A stretch of DNA of 64,000 nucleotides from JAFGIG01 sp964397545 (GTDB taxonomy: Bacteria; SDB-A): positions 23,411 through 87,410 of the forward strand of contig CAYNIW010000007.1 in the NCBI GenBank assembly GCA_964397545.1, read 5' to 3'. Under the pieces are notes generated by a model that made no database searches, was not told the origin of the DNA, and worked only from the letters and a program-made list of their open reading frames with translations. The translations under genes and the position numbers were made by a program. Positions 16,056-25,034 of the stretch are shown one piece after another (the stretch's first letter is position 1; each line of letters begins with the position of its first letter).

Positions 16056-16941
16056 TTCTGATTATTCATTTTGACCTGAATAGCACCTGCATCAAGCTCT
16101 ATTATTTTCTGACCCGAGTCCCTGAAACCGACTTTCTCCGCAAGATTCCAAAAAGACACGTTCATTTCGTGGACTAGATAGAGAGGTTTTATACCGAGAG
16201 AGAAGAGCTCTGAAGCCAAAGACGATAGGACGTATATCGCCCATTTTTCCATTTCGGATTCAGTAAAACATTCAAGAGACAACTCTGCGGCACTGTCGGA
16301 AAGCCAAAAAACCGTAGAACAGGCTTTTGTGGTGCCGCCCGTGATTATTTTCACTTCCGCGGGAAATCCTCTTGAGTCGCGATTTATCACGACTTCTCCT
16401 TTTGGTTTCTGAGTTCCAGCTACTACTGGAGACGAATATTCCATGACAGTATAAATCTCAAAAGTGTTTTTAGGATTTTTTATAAGTTCTAGATAATCTC
16501 TGGCGCTTTCAGGTAAATCAATTTTGTAACCTGAAAAATCCTTGTTTTCAAAGAGTTCGGTTAAAAACAAGTCAATAATCTTTCTTTCCGCTGATTTAAT
16601 GTAGATTATCCTTCTGACATCGTCTATCGCGGAAATAAACTGCGATTCAAAACCTTTTAATCCGAAAAGAACCGAAAAAGGATTTTTATCTATGAAAAAG
16701 CCAGAAAGGGGGTCTGTGTGATTTTCAACAAAAAGCCCGGTATAAGGATAAGATTCCTTCTCAATCTTGAAAATTCTCTTANNNNNNNNNNNNNNNNNNN
16801 NNNNNNNNNNNNNNNNNNNNNNNNNNNNNNNNNNNNNNNNNNNNNNNNNNNNNNNNNNNNNNNNNNNNNNNNNNNNNNNNNAACAAAAAGCCCGGTATAA
16901 GGATAAGATTCCTTCTCAATCTTGAAAATTCTCTTACTCAT
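16052..16941 (-). CDS. GNAT-like protein, reading frame interrupted only by a spurious gap
   Basis: The annotated span includes 100 N flanked by two identical 55-base copies. Dropping the N-run and one copy (155 bases) gives one continuous 244-residue frame starting MSKRIFKIEKE at the ATG at 16941, with an AAAGG ribosome site. The C-terminal segment NVSFWNLAEKVGFRDSG resembles the last motif of GNAT acetyltransferases. The N-terminal half is not recognised. Its start codon lies in the last unit of a tandem repeat (16937-17110). The stop overlaps the TPR gene by four bases. Confidence 0.6.
16727..16936. other. spurious scaffold gap: 100 N between identical 55-base flanks
   Basis: Bases 16727-16781 and 16882-16936 are identical over 55 positions, and N fills 16782-16881. 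A 55-base exact overlap is what two contig ends from a de Bruijn assembly share. Collapsing them restores an intact gene in frame, so no sequence is missing here. Confidence 0.9.
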
Positions 16942-17110
16942 TTTCAAACCTTTGAAAATTCTGTCTATTCATTGTCAAACCTTTGAAAATTTTCAAATCT
17001 TTGAAAATACTCTTATTCATTTTCAAATCTTTTTATTCATTTTCAAATCTTTGAAAATCTTTTTACTCATTTTCAAATCTTTGAAAATTCTGTCTATTCA
17101 TTTTCAAATC
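16915..17110 (-). repeat. tandem expansion of a stop/start gene junction
   Basis: Read on the minus strand, about seven degenerate 19-31 base units follow one another, most matching GRTTTGAAAATGARTAR followed by ATTTTCAAA. The first unit encodes the last residues (FENE, stop) of the upstream lipoprotein gene and the last unit holds the real ATG of the GNAT-like gene. Five units carry both an in-frame FENE-stop and an ATG-Met start. Each unit is also an inverted repeat (TTTTCAAA/TTTGAAAA). Confidence 0.8.
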
Positions 17111-17474
17111 TCAAAACATAGTCTAAAACACCTTCTGAACCATATCCATATATTCGATAAGAATTTCCGTCACTTACGTAACCAACTTGACCCCTTGTCG
17201 AAGGCATTCCGTCGACATAAGCAGGTTTACCTGAAGAGAAGGGGTTCGAAGCTAGGGGAAGGACGATTTCTGATATAGATAACGGACAATCAGAACTCTG
17301 AGATTCAATAATGTAAAGATCAACTGCTTCTTTCAGCTTCTGCATATTATTCTTAACGGATTTGTCCTTTACGATTATTGATGCATCTACCGCTGTTTCT
17401 CCTGAATATTGACCTGAACAGCTTACAATCAATAATATTGTTAAACAGGGAAGTATAATCTCTAAATGCTTCAT
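17094..17474 (-). CDS. small lipoprotein with pseudopilin-like features
   Basis: A 126-residue precursor with a lipoprotein signal peptide (ILLIVSC, lipobox Cys about residue 19). The rest has one amphipathic helix (NNMQKLKEAVDLY) and a Gly/Tyr-rich end (GNSYRIYGYGSEGVLDYVL) that recalls the C-terminal region of pseudopilins, but the type IV pilin signal is missing. The likely location is the outer or inner membrane facing the periplasm. It lies seven bases downstream of the TlpA-like gene. Its stop codon is inside the tandem repeat. Confidence 0.5.
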   Translation of the reverse strand: MKHLEIILPCLTILLIVSCSGQYSGETAVDASIIVKDKSVKNNMQKLKEAVDLYIIESQSSDCPLSISEIVLPLASNPFSSGKPAYVDGMPSTRGQVGYVSDGNSYRIYGYGSEGVLDYVLRFENE

Positions 17475-17480
17475 GGCCCA

Positions 17481-18071
17481 TCATTTCAAAATGCTTTCTA
17501 TCGCCTCCTCCATCTGGCTTTTCATTTCCGGAGAAAATCCGACGAATGATTTGACGATTTTACCTGAAGCATTGAGTATGTATGTCTGCGGAATAGCTCC
17601 GCCTCCGGGAACAAGAGCCATTGAGATAAAATCGCTGTTTGTAGTATGCAGAGTCATATAATTTATCTTGTTCGTTGATATAAAAGCGGGTAGAAGACCC
17701 GCGTTGTCGTCTACACTTATGCCTATGACAACAAGACCTTCTTCTTTGTATTCGTTCTGCAGTTCAATAAGATGGGGTATTTCAGCTCTGCAGGGTCCGC
17801 ACCAGGTAGCCCAAAAATCAATGAGATATGCTTTTGCACCCATCGAAGTTAAAGACACTTCTTCACCTCCGTCAAGCCAAACGAGCTCAGGAAATGAACT
17901 TCCTGTCTTCATATCCGAATCTGTGAAGGAAGTGATGGTGAAAATTTCATTGTTCTCCGTCTGTTCAGTCTCGCCGTTCTGCGTTGATCCGCAAGTAAAA
18001 ACACCTGTTAAAAGAGTTACGGCAGTAAATAGCAGTATCGCGCGTTTCAATAACCCTCCTTTATTTATCAT
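17481..18071 (-). CDS. TlpA-like thioredoxin lipoprotein
   Basis: A 196-residue periplasmic thiol-disulfide oxidoreductase candidate. It has a lipoprotein signal (LTGVFTC, Cys27) and a thioredoxin fold with DFWATWCGPC (active Cys91 and Cys94) and the cis-proline segment GGGAIPQTYIL. TlpA/ResA-type proteins reduce specific exported partners, often for cytochrome maturation; none of those partners is in the window. It overlaps the zinc-ribbon gene by four bases, so the two are translated together. Confidence 0.85.
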   Translation of the reverse strand: MINKGGLLKRAILLFTAVTLLTGVFTCGSTQNGETEQTENNEIFTITSFTDSDMKTGSSFPELVWLDGGEEVSLTSMGAKAYLIDFWATWCGPCRAEIPHLIELQNEYKEEGLVVIGISVDDNAGLLPAFISTNKINYMTLHTTNSDFISMALVPGGGAIPQTYILNASGKIVKSFVGFSPEMKSQMEEAIESILK

Positions 18072-18925
18072 CTAAACAGTATTTTTCCTCTTCCTATTAT
18101 TGTATTTATGGCATCTCTAAAATAAACCACAGCTAATTCCCATTCCGCTTCTTTTACAGCTTCCTGTCTATAAAACTGAAGGGCTTTCTTGATCTCATTA
18201 AGCAGGTTCACCGGGACTTTTCCGGATTTAGCCGATTCATCGGATTCTTGGGGATAATACATTTTCAACTCGTTTACCACTCTGTTTGCAAGATTCCTCA
18301 ATTTGTCCTCGGGCGTCTTAGGTATGTTAAAAAATTCTTCGAGTGACGAGGATGTCTGGGTAAAACCTTTATCCTTCTTCAGTCTCGCATCGTCACTCAT
18401 TCGCTCATCCCTTTTCGGGCTTGATAAAGAGCCTCCGGATTGAAGTGAAAAAGAATCATCAAATGTTTCCTTCGGCTTCGCTGAAAACTCCTGAAAATCA
18501 AAAGTTTTCGATGTTTTCAGATCCTGGACAGGATCCTTTTTGGCAGTCTGCTTTCCAAGGCCGAAATCATCAGAAAAACCCGGAAAATCACTTTTTTTCT
18601 GTTGTAGAGGCATTTCGAATTCAGAACGAAACATTTCCTTTTCTTCAAGAATAGCTTCTCTCTTTTTCTGTTCAGTTGAGTTTTTAGCGGGAAAAACCGT
18701 GCGATCCGGTATTGCCTGATCCAGTTCGGTTTTTCTTTTAGAATACTTCTGGAATTCAGATTCAGCTTCTTCTCTGGAAAGTCTTGTGAGTATGATCGGC
18801 AGCGGTTCTATGAAAACAGTGAATATATTCCCGCATTCGATACACTCCACGGGTGCTCCGCCGTTTGGAACATCCGAATCCTTCACCGAGTATCTCGTCT
18901 TGCAACGTGGACATTCAATTATCAT
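18068..18925 (-). CDS. MJ0042-type zinc-ribbon protein
   Basis: A 285-residue protein starting with a zinc ribbon (Cys5, Cys8, Cys28, Cys31; MIIECPRCKTRYSVKD). A long charged, poorly conserved linker (about 50-190) follows, then a helical C-terminal part of about 80 residues (FYRQEAVKEAEWELAVVYFR). No membrane span is seen. Zinc-ribbon proteins of this kind with unknown function are frequent in deltaproteobacteria and related groups. The gene is in the comM-to-creatininase cluster. Confidence 0.65.
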   Translation of the reverse strand: MIIECPRCKTRYSVKDSDVPNGGAPVECIECGNIFTVFIEPLPIILTRLSREEAESEFQKYSKRKTELDQAIPDRTVFPAKNSTEQKKREAILEEKEMFRSEFEMPLQQKKSDFPGFSDDFGLGKQTAKKDPVQDLKTSKTFDFQEFSAKPKETFDDSFSLQSGGSLSSPKRDERMSDDARLKKDKGFTQTSSSLEEFFNIPKTPEDKLRNLANRVVNELKMYYPQESDESAKSGKVPVNLLNEIKKALQFYRQEAVKEAEWELAVVYFRDAINTIIGRGKILFR

Positions 18926-18979
18926 CTTTTCCTCGTCTATTAATTATATCAGTCATACAGCAATTTTTCACATTAAATA

Positions 18980-20509
18980 TCACAAAAAGCGAGTTTTGTC
19001 CATATACATAAAATTTAGCGCTTCAGCAACATGTTGCCTCTTTACTGAAAAAGAAGACTCCAGATCCGCTATCGTCCTCGATACTTTTAGGATCTTATCG
19101 TATGCTCTTGCCGTTAGAGAAAACTTTTGCAGAACTTCTTTCATAAAAACCGCTGTATCGGGTTCCGGGTGACAGTAAAGAGAGAGTTTTGACCCCGGTA
19201 TTTGAGAATTGCAAAAGACATCGGATTCTTTTTTATATCTTTGAAGCTGTATTTTTCTTGCAGAAGAAACTCTTTTATTTATTATTTCCGAAGATTCAGA
19301 AGGTTTTCCGCTCATTATCTCTTCGAATGTAAGTGAAGGAACTTCAGTGTGAATGTCAATCCTGTCTATTATGGGACCGGATACTTTTGAGAGATATCTC
19401 CTGATTTCTCCCGTCGAACAAGAGCACTGCCTGAAACGGTCGCCTCTGAAACCGCATGGACAGGGGTTCATAGCTCCTATAAGAACAAATTTTGAAGGAA
19501 ACACAATAGAGCCTTTTATTCGGGAAATCGTCACAAAGCCGTCTTCGAGAGGCTGTCTCAGTGTCTCCAGAGTTTTTTTGGAAAATTCGGGAAGTTCATC
19601 GAGAAAAAGCACCCCGTTGTGAGCAAGACTCACTTCTCCAGGTCTGGGATCGCTTCCTCCTCCAACGATCGCAATATGAGATGCTGTGTGGTGGGGAGAC
19701 CTGAAAGGCCTTTCCCGCACAAGAGGAATTTCACGTGACAGAATTCCGGCAGCGGACCAAATAAGAGAAGTTTGAAGCGATTCCTCTTCAGTCATGGGGG
19801 GCATAATTGTGGGGTATCTTCTGGCGAGCATCGTCTTGCCGGCACCGGGAGGACCTGAAAGCAGAATATTGTGGCCTCCGGCGGCGGAAACTTCAAAAGC
19901 CCTTCTGGCAAAAGACTGTCCTCTTATCTCGCTGAAATCGTATTCGTGTGAAGTAATATTTTGATTTCTTTTAATTTTTTCACAACTGAAACTGTTTTCA
20001 AAATCGCTCAATATCACCTCAATCGTTTCCCTCAAACTGACCACAGGAAAAATTCTGACTCCTTTTATAAGACAAGCTTCGTTTTCGTTTCCCATGGGAA
20101 GTATGATTTTTTTTATATTTTTCTCTTTCAGACCAGCCACAATGGGCAATACTCCTCTTACAGGTCTGCAAGATCCGTCAAGAGAAAGTTCTCCAATTAC
20201 AGCGGCATCCTCTGATAATTTTTTTATGCCTCTTGAGGCGAGAATCACGCAAACTGCTATCGGAAGATCGAAAGAAGAACCTTCTTTTTTAACGTCTGCA
20301 GGGGCTAAATTTACAGTAATTTTCTTCACGGGAAATTCAAGACTGGAATTGTAAATGGCTGACTGAACCCTGTCTCTGCTCTCTTTTACTGATGAATCCG
20401 GGAGACCGACTATTCCGAAAGACGGAATTCCTTTGAGCAGGTTTACCTCGACCTTGACGATAGCGCTTTCCATCCCGTCAAGCACGGAACTGAAAAGCAC
20501 CGAATACAT
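18980..20509 (-). CDS. comM: ComM/YifB-family AAA+ ATPase
   Basis: A 509-residue Mg-chelatase-like ATPase. An N-terminal Lon-substrate-like domain (MESAIVKVEVNLLKGIP, TVNLAPADVKKEGSSFDLP) is followed by an AAA+ core with Walker A GPPGAGKT (219-226) and Walker B LFLDELPEF, and a C-terminal Mg-chelatase helical domain. In naturally competent bacteria ComM is a helicase for branch migration during transformation; elsewhere its role is unclear. It is the first gene of its cluster and has a good promoter. Confidence 0.93.
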   Translation of the reverse strand: MYSVLFSSVLDGMESAIVKVEVNLLKGIPSFGIVGLPDSSVKESRDRVQSAIYNSSLEFPVKKITVNLAPADVKKEGSSFDLPIAVCVILASRGIKKLSEDAAVIGELSLDGSCRPVRGVLPIVAGLKEKNIKKIILPMGNENEACLIKGVRIFPVVSLRETIEVILSDFENSFSCEKIKRNQNITSHEYDFSEIRGQSFARRAFEVSAAGGHNILLSGPPGAGKTMLARRYPTIMPPMTEEESLQTSLIWSAAGILSREIPLVRERPFRSPHHTASHIAIVGGGSDPRPGEVSLAHNGVLFLDELPEFSKKTLETLRQPLEDGFVTISRIKGSIVFPSKFVLIGAMNPCPCGFRGDRFRQCSCSTGEIRRYLSKVSGPIIDRIDIHTEVPSLTFEEIMSGKPSESSEIINKRVSSARKIQLQRYKKESDVFCNSQIPGSKLSLYCHPEPDTAVFMKEVLQKFSLTARAYDKILKVSRTIADLESSFSVKRQHVAEALNFMYMDKTRFL

Positions 20510-20552
20510 ATAACCCTCCTCATTCTTTCTAACGAAAAAAGTGAATTATGTC

Positions 20553-20581
20553 ATAATACATGCTATTATGCATTATATCAA
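20553..20581 (-). promoter_or_regulatory. promoter of comM, overlapping a palindrome
   Basis: On the minus strand TTGATA (20576-20581) and TATTAT (20553-20558) are 17 bases apart. The -10 lies in an inverted repeat CATAATA/TATTATG (20552-20570, loop CATGC), which could be an operator shared with the divergent deoC gene. Confidence 0.6.
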
Positions 20582-20642
20582 GACCTATGAAGACTTGGAG
20601 CAGTGTTTTTTAAATTTGTCCTGTCTTTTCAAAGGAGAATGA

Positions 20643-21377
20643 ATGATTTTTAAGAAAGAGATAGACGAAATAAAGGAAATTTTTAATACAAAAATCCTGC
20701 CGGAAATAAGATCAGACTCTGATCTGCGTCCCCTTATCGAACATACCTGCCTTTCTTCGGATGTCACAGACAAAATCGTTCTGAAAACCGCGGAAGAAGC
20801 AGTCAAATTTTCCTTTTTCGGGATCTGCGTTCCGCCGTCGAGAGTCAAATTTGCGAAAGAACTTACCTCAGGATCACGCGTTAAGATTGTCACTGTAATA
20901 TCTTTTCCCATGGGTTATTCGACTGCCGTCATAAAAGCTTCCGAAGCCGCTTACGCGAGAGATAGCGGCGCCGACGAAATCGATTTGGTAATTGATATGG
21001 GAAGCGTCCTCGAGGGAAATTACACGAGAACACAAAAAGAAATCAGAGCTGTGGTATCTGCTGTAGGTGAAAAAACGCCGGTCAAAGCCATAATTGAAAC
21101 AGCTCTTCTCAATCAAGACCAGATAATAACTTCCGCTTTTGCCGCTGTTGAAAGCGGAGCAAAATTTATCAAAACATCTACCGGCTTCTCAAAAAGAGGC
21201 GCTTCTGTGGAAGATGTTATGCTGTTGAAATCTGCCGCCGAATTCTTTAACACGATCTACGGTATGCAAGTCGGCATAAAAGCATCAGGCGGCATTAAGG
21301 ACAGAATTTTCGCGTTAAGCCTCGTAGCGGCAGGCGCCGACAGAATCGGTTCATCTAAATCAATGTCTCTTATTTGA
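20643..21377 (+). CDS. deoC: deoxyribose-phosphate aldolase
   Basis: Cleaves 2-deoxyribose 5-phosphate to glyceraldehyde 3-phosphate and acetaldehyde in nucleoside salvage. The 244-residue TIM barrel has the Schiff-base lysine in KFIKTSTGF (Lys177) and the supporting GIKASGGI loop; EIDLVIDMG is the conserved Asp segment. The N-terminus carries about 25 extra residues ahead of the core. AAAGGAGAATGA precedes the ATG. It converges on tsaD with only five bases between stops. Confidence 0.95.
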   Translation: MIFKKEIDEIKEIFNTKILPEIRSDSDLRPLIEHTCLSSDVTDKIVLKTAEEAVKFSFFGICVPPSRVKFAKELTSGSRVKIVTVISFPMGYSTAVIKASEAAYARDSGADEIDLVIDMGSVLEGNYTRTQKEIRAVVSAVGEKTPVKAIIETALLNQDQIITSAFAAVESGAKFIKTSTGFSKRGASVEDVMLLKSAAEFFNTIYGMQVGIKASGGIKDRIFALSLVAAGADRIGSSKSMSLI

Positions 21378-21382
21378 GAAGA

Positions 21383-22378
21383 TCAGGGAAATTTTAATCT
21401 CGGGTCAGCTTTTTGAGAAAAATCATCGGACTCCCCTTTTTTGCCGAAAATACTGCTTCCCAAATAAGCAATCATGGCGGCATTGTCTCCGCAGAGTTCT
21501 TTTTTTGGTCTGAAGACCGCGATTTTTTTTGGTCTGAATTCCTCTGTAAACCTATTAAACAGTATGTCGTTGGCGGCGACTCCTCCTGTGACAAGCAGTT
21601 TCATGCATCCGCATACTTTCAAGGCTTCAGATGATTTCATTATGAGTGAATCAATGAGCGCTGCGAGAAATGAAGCCGCTATATCGTTTTTATTTTCGAC
21701 CTTATCTTCCTCGGACATTTCCTTAACCGCGTATAAAACCGCTGTTTTCAAACCTGAATAACTGAAATCGAGACCCGGCGGTGAAGGCCTCGGAAAAGAG
21801 ATAAAACGGCTGTTGCCTTTCTCGGCAAGTTTTTCCATTTCCGGTCCGGCAGGATACTTAAGCCCGAGCATAGTTCCGACCTTATCTATCGCTTCTCCGG
21901 CGGCATCGTCTCTCGTACCTCCGAGCGCGAGATAATCTCCATGATCTCTGGCTAAAACAAGTAAAGTGTTGCCTCCGGATATAATAAGAGTCAAAAAGGG
22001 AAAATTCAGTTCCTCGCAGTCGAGAAGTCCGGCGTATAAATGTCCTTCAAGATGGTTAACGCCAACATAAGGTTTACCCAGACAAAAAGCCCATGTCTTG
22101 GCGAAAACATATCCTGTGAGAAGTGAACCTATCAGTCCGGGACCCTTAGTCACCGCTACCAGATCAATGCTACTTTCGCTGACATTAGCAATCTTAAGAG
22201 TTTCATCAAACAACGGCAAGATATATCTGATGTGTTCACGGCTCGCAAGTTCCGGGACCACACCCCCGAATTTCGAATGAATTAGCTGTTCTTTTTTCAG
22301 ATTAGCAAGGATTTTCCTGCCGGAAACAACCGCAAGAGAGGTGTCATCACAAGAAGTTTCAATTCCGAGAGTTATCAT
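21383..22378 (-). CDS. tsaD: tRNA N6-threonylcarbamoyladenosine synthase subunit TsaD
   Basis: Transfers the threonylcarbamoyl group to A37 of tRNAs that read ANN codons. The 331-residue product starts MITLGIETSCDDTS, exactly the family N-terminus, so ATG at 22378 is chosen although the frame is open to 22438. The metal site NHLEGHLYA and the ISGGNT and GGVAAN segments are present. It follows the YbbR gene by 17 bases. Partners TsaB, TsaC and TsaE are not in the window. Confidence 0.95.
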   Translation of the reverse strand: MITLGIETSCDDTSLAVVSGRKILANLKKEQLIHSKFGGVVPELASREHIRYILPLFDETLKIANVSESSIDLVAVTKGPGLIGSLLTGYVFAKTWAFCLGKPYVGVNHLEGHLYAGLLDCEELNFPFLTLIISGGNTLLVLARDHGDYLALGGTRDDAAGEAIDKVGTMLGLKYPAGPEMEKLAEKGNSRFISFPRPSPPGLDFSYSGLKTAVLYAVKEMSEEDKVENKNDIAASFLAALIDSLIMKSSEALKVCGCMKLLVTGGVAANDILFNRFTEEFRPKKIAVFRPKKELCGDNAAMIAYLGSSIFGKKGESDDFSQKADPRLKFP

Positions 22379-22395
22379 ATTTATTTTGATTCTTT

Positions 22396-23331
22396 TTACA
22401 TTGGAATGAGTCTGACCCTGGGAATTTCGACCCAACATGTCTCGGCGAGTTCCCGGAAAGGCCAGATTATCTCTATAGGAGAGGAATGGACATCATTTCT
22501 TTTAGGTTCGGCTACAAGCAGGATGTCTTCTCCTTTTACCTTGTCTGCATACGAGGCAGAGATCAAAGCGAAAAATTTAACCGAGTCCGGAAGGACGTGG
22601 AACCTCGAACCTGCTTTTAATGTCACTTGAAGTTTCGTCTCGAAAACTATCAGAGAGTCCATTTCAAACTCTATGACGGCGAAAGAATCCCTCGAAAACG
22701 GCCGGGTAGGCAATAAAGGGATCTCTATATGAACAGTGCATTTGACGTTGAAACCGAAATTTTCGTTTATGTTAGGATTGAGAAACAGCGGTTTTCCACC
22801 GAGCAATCCAAGGTCATCTCTTCCCCCAATTATCCATGTAAAATCGGGTTTTATTATGTAATCAACTATCCTCCAGTTTGATCTCGGCAGAGAGGTTCTT
22901 TCAATTTCCAAAGGCACATAAATGCTGTCGAGATTCTGAAGCGATATTTTCATCAAGCTCTTTCCCTGCGTCTTGACACCTATCCATTCCGGATAAATGA
23001 CGTTTTCAGGAAGCACGTCAACATAATGCTCTCCTGAAGTTATGGCGCTTAGGTTCAGATTGATATAAGGCTCGCCGAATTTTTCGAAAAGAAAAAAATC
23101 CCTCAGGGTGCCCACAAATTCAATTTTTACAGAATTCGCCGGAGGTTCATCGAAAAGAAAAGAATCCGGGAGGTCGACATTTACGGGGACATCTATTATT
23201 CTGTTGTATGGGGTTTGCAGGGTTACGTATAGCCAAAGGATGAAAGCTGTCAAAAGAGAAATCAGTTTGAATTTGAAGTTGTGTTTGAAAATATTCAACA
23301 GGAAATACAGCAAAGATTTAATTTTAGACAT
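22396..23331 (-). CDS. YbbR-domain membrane protein (CdaR-like)
   Basis: A 311-residue protein with one N-terminal membrane span (KLISLLTAFILWLYVTLQTP) and an extracytoplasmic part built of YbbR-like repeats. In Firmicutes the equivalent CdaR regulates the c-di-AMP cyclase CdaA, but no cyclase gene is adjacent here, and tsaD follows instead. The role is therefore uncertain. A promoter lies at 23367-23395. Confidence 0.75.
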   Translation of the reverse strand: MSKIKSLLYFLLNIFKHNFKFKLISLLTAFILWLYVTLQTPYNRIIDVPVNVDLPDSFLFDEPPANSVKIEFVGTLRDFFLFEKFGEPYINLNLSAITSGEHYVDVLPENVIYPEWIGVKTQGKSLMKISLQNLDSIYVPLEIERTSLPRSNWRIVDYIIKPDFTWIIGGRDDLGLLGGKPLFLNPNINENFGFNVKCTVHIEIPLLPTRPFSRDSFAVIEFEMDSLIVFETKLQVTLKAGSRFHVLPDSVKFFALISASYADKVKGEDILLVAEPKRNDVHSSPIEIIWPFRELAETCWVEIPRVRLIPM

Positions 23332-23366
23332 ATCCGCCTTTCATTTTCAGACTAAATCGTGATTGT

Positions 23367-23395
23367 ATTTTATAGCAAATGATGATATTCAACAA
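23367..23395 (-). promoter_or_regulatory. promoter of the ybbR-tsaD unit
   Basis: TTGTTG (23390-23395) and TAAAAT (23367-23372) on the minus strand are 17 bases apart, 36 bases before the YbbR start. The region is shared with the divergent ispG gene. Confidence 0.5.
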
Positions 23396-23400
23396 GTTTA

Positions 23401-24486
23401 ATGAATATGACAAGAAAAAACGGGAAGATGAAAAGAAAAACAAGACTTGTAGTTTCCGGCGATCTCGAAATCGGCGGTAATTCACGGATAACGATCCAGT
23501 CAATGACGAACACCTTGACAAAGGACGTTTGGGCGACTTTATCTCAGATAAAAGCCCTTCATGAAAGCGGATGCGATTTCGTGAGAGTATCTGTTCCTGA
23601 CAAAGAATCGGCACAAGCGCTTAAAAAAATAATCACTCATTCCCCAGTCCCTCTGATAGCTGACATCCATTTCGATCATGAACTGGCAATAAAATCAATA
23701 GAGACCGGCGTTCCAAAGATCAGAATCAACCCGGGCAATATCAGCGACAAAAATAAAATAGACAAAATAATAAAAGCCATTCTGAAAAACGGGACCGCAT
23801 TGAGAATAGGAGTAAATTCAGGCTCGCTTGAGAAAAATCTTCTCACTCTCTATGAAAAAGATCCTCCCTTCGCTCTCGCTCAAAGCGCAGAAAAATGGGT
23901 GGATTATTTCAGTTCTAAAGGAGTTGAAAAAATAATCGTATCGATCAAATCATCTTCCGTTCCGGTTACAGTCAAAGCAAACGAAATTTTTGCCCGAAAA
24001 AATGACATTCCTCTCCATCTCGGCGTAACAGAAGCCGGAACAGTCAAAACAGGAACTATTGTCTCGTCGGTCGGATTGGGCATACTTCTCTGGAACGGAA
24101 TCGGCGACACTATCAGAGTCTCTCTGTCAGGGAACCCTGTAGAAGAAGTGACAGCGGCAAAGCAAATTTTATCTTCTCTCGGCATTCGAGACGATCTGCC
24201 TCGGGTCATCGCCTGCCCGACCTGTGCGAGATGCTGTTATGACGTCATTGGAATTTCTAAAAGGATCGAAAATAAGCTGAAAAAAATCAAAAAACCCATT
24301 ACAGTTGCTGTTATGGGTTGTGTTGTCAACGGTCCTGGAGAAGCTAAGGAAGCTGATATAGGCATAGCCGGAGGAAAAAATACAGTTCTTTTATTTAAAA
24401 AAGGCGCTGTGAAAGCAAAAATTTCAAAAGAATCAGCGGAAAAAATTTTATGGCAGGAAATAAAAAAACTTGTCACATCGCGCTGA
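23401..24486 (+). CDS. ispG: 4-hydroxy-3-methylbut-2-enyl diphosphate synthase
   Basis: Iron-sulfur enzyme of the MEP isoprenoid pathway that makes HMBPP from MEcPP. The 361-residue form is the short bacterial type. The cluster ligands are seen in CPTCARCC and in CVVNGPGEA (third Cys plus Glu). The N-terminal barrel has the family segment NSRITIQSMTN. The 3' end overlaps coaE by 37 bases. Presence of IspG implies use of the MEP route, although no other pathway gene is in view. Confidence 0.95.
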   Translation: MNMTRKNGKMKRKTRLVVSGDLEIGGNSRITIQSMTNTLTKDVWATLSQIKALHESGCDFVRVSVPDKESAQALKKIITHSPVPLIADIHFDHELAIKSIETGVPKIRINPGNISDKNKIDKIIKAILKNGTALRIGVNSGSLEKNLLTLYEKDPPFALAQSAEKWVDYFSSKGVEKIIVSIKSSSVPVTVKANEIFARKNDIPLHLGVTEAGTVKTGTIVSSVGLGILLWNGIGDTIRVSLSGNPVEEVTAAKQILSSLGIRDDLPRVIACPTCARCCYDVIGISKRIENKLKKIKKPITVAVMGCVVNGPGEAKEADIGIAGGKNTVLLFKKGAVKAKISKESAEKILWQEIKKLVTSR

Positions 24487-25034
24487 CCGGCATGCCTGGA
24501 TCAGGAAAATCCATCGCCGCAGAATACATCCAAAGCTTCGGGTTTTTCCTCATAGACGCCGATAAAATAGGACATTCTTGTCTTGAAAAACAACATATAA
24601 AAGAGCAGTTGACCCAAAGCTTCGGTTTTATAGATAGAGATTCAGGAGAAATAGACAGAGAAAAACTAGGTGGAATCGTCTTTTGCTCCCCAGAAAAATT
24701 ATCTCTTCTGAACGAAATAGTCTGGCCGGAAATCTTGTTCGAGATAAAAAAGTTTATCAAAGACCATAAAAGAACGGTCACCGACGCTGCGGTTCTTTCA
24801 CGTTGGAATATCGATTTTCTTTTCAATATAGTTTTCTGCATATTATCGGACCCTGAACTTATTTTGAAAAGGCTCAAAAAACGGGGTTGGAAAGATAAAA
24901 AGATAAATTTTTTGATCAAAAATCATCAATCGCAAAACATCCCTCCGGCTTACATAATAATTCACAATAACGGATCTGTTGAAGATCTCAAACGTGTAAT
25001 TTCAAACCATCTTTTTTCAAGGGGAATTATATGA
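24450..25034 (+). CDS. coaE: dephospho-CoA kinase
   Basis: Phosphorylates dephospho-CoA in the last step of CoA synthesis. The 194-residue P-loop kinase has GMPGSGKS at residues 14-21, the conserved DADKIGH, and the LSDPELILKRLKKRGW segment in the lid region. It starts inside ispG with a 37-base overlap and no clear ribosome site, so it may depend on ispG translation. The protein is slightly short for the family and diverged near the C-terminus. Confidence 0.88.
   Translation: MAGNKKTCHIALTGMPGSGKSIAAEYIQSFGFFLIDADKIGHSCLEKQHIKEQLTQSFGFIDRDSGEIDREKLGGIVFCSPEKLSLLNEIVWPEILFEIKKFIKDHKRTVTDAAVLSRWNIDFLFNIVFCILSDPELILKRLKKRGWKDKKINFLIKNHQSQNIPPAYIIIHNNGSVEDLKRVISNHLFSRGII

Noticed and set aside
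16727..16936. 55-base direct repeats as target duplications or attachment sites
   Set aside because: They flank only N and restore an open frame when collapsed; the same length recurs at 59622-59831, pointing to assembly k-mer overlap.
16915..17110. Possible CRISPR array in the regularly repeated stretch
   Set aside because: Units abut each other with no unique spacers, vary in length and overlap gene ends; no cas genes are nearby.
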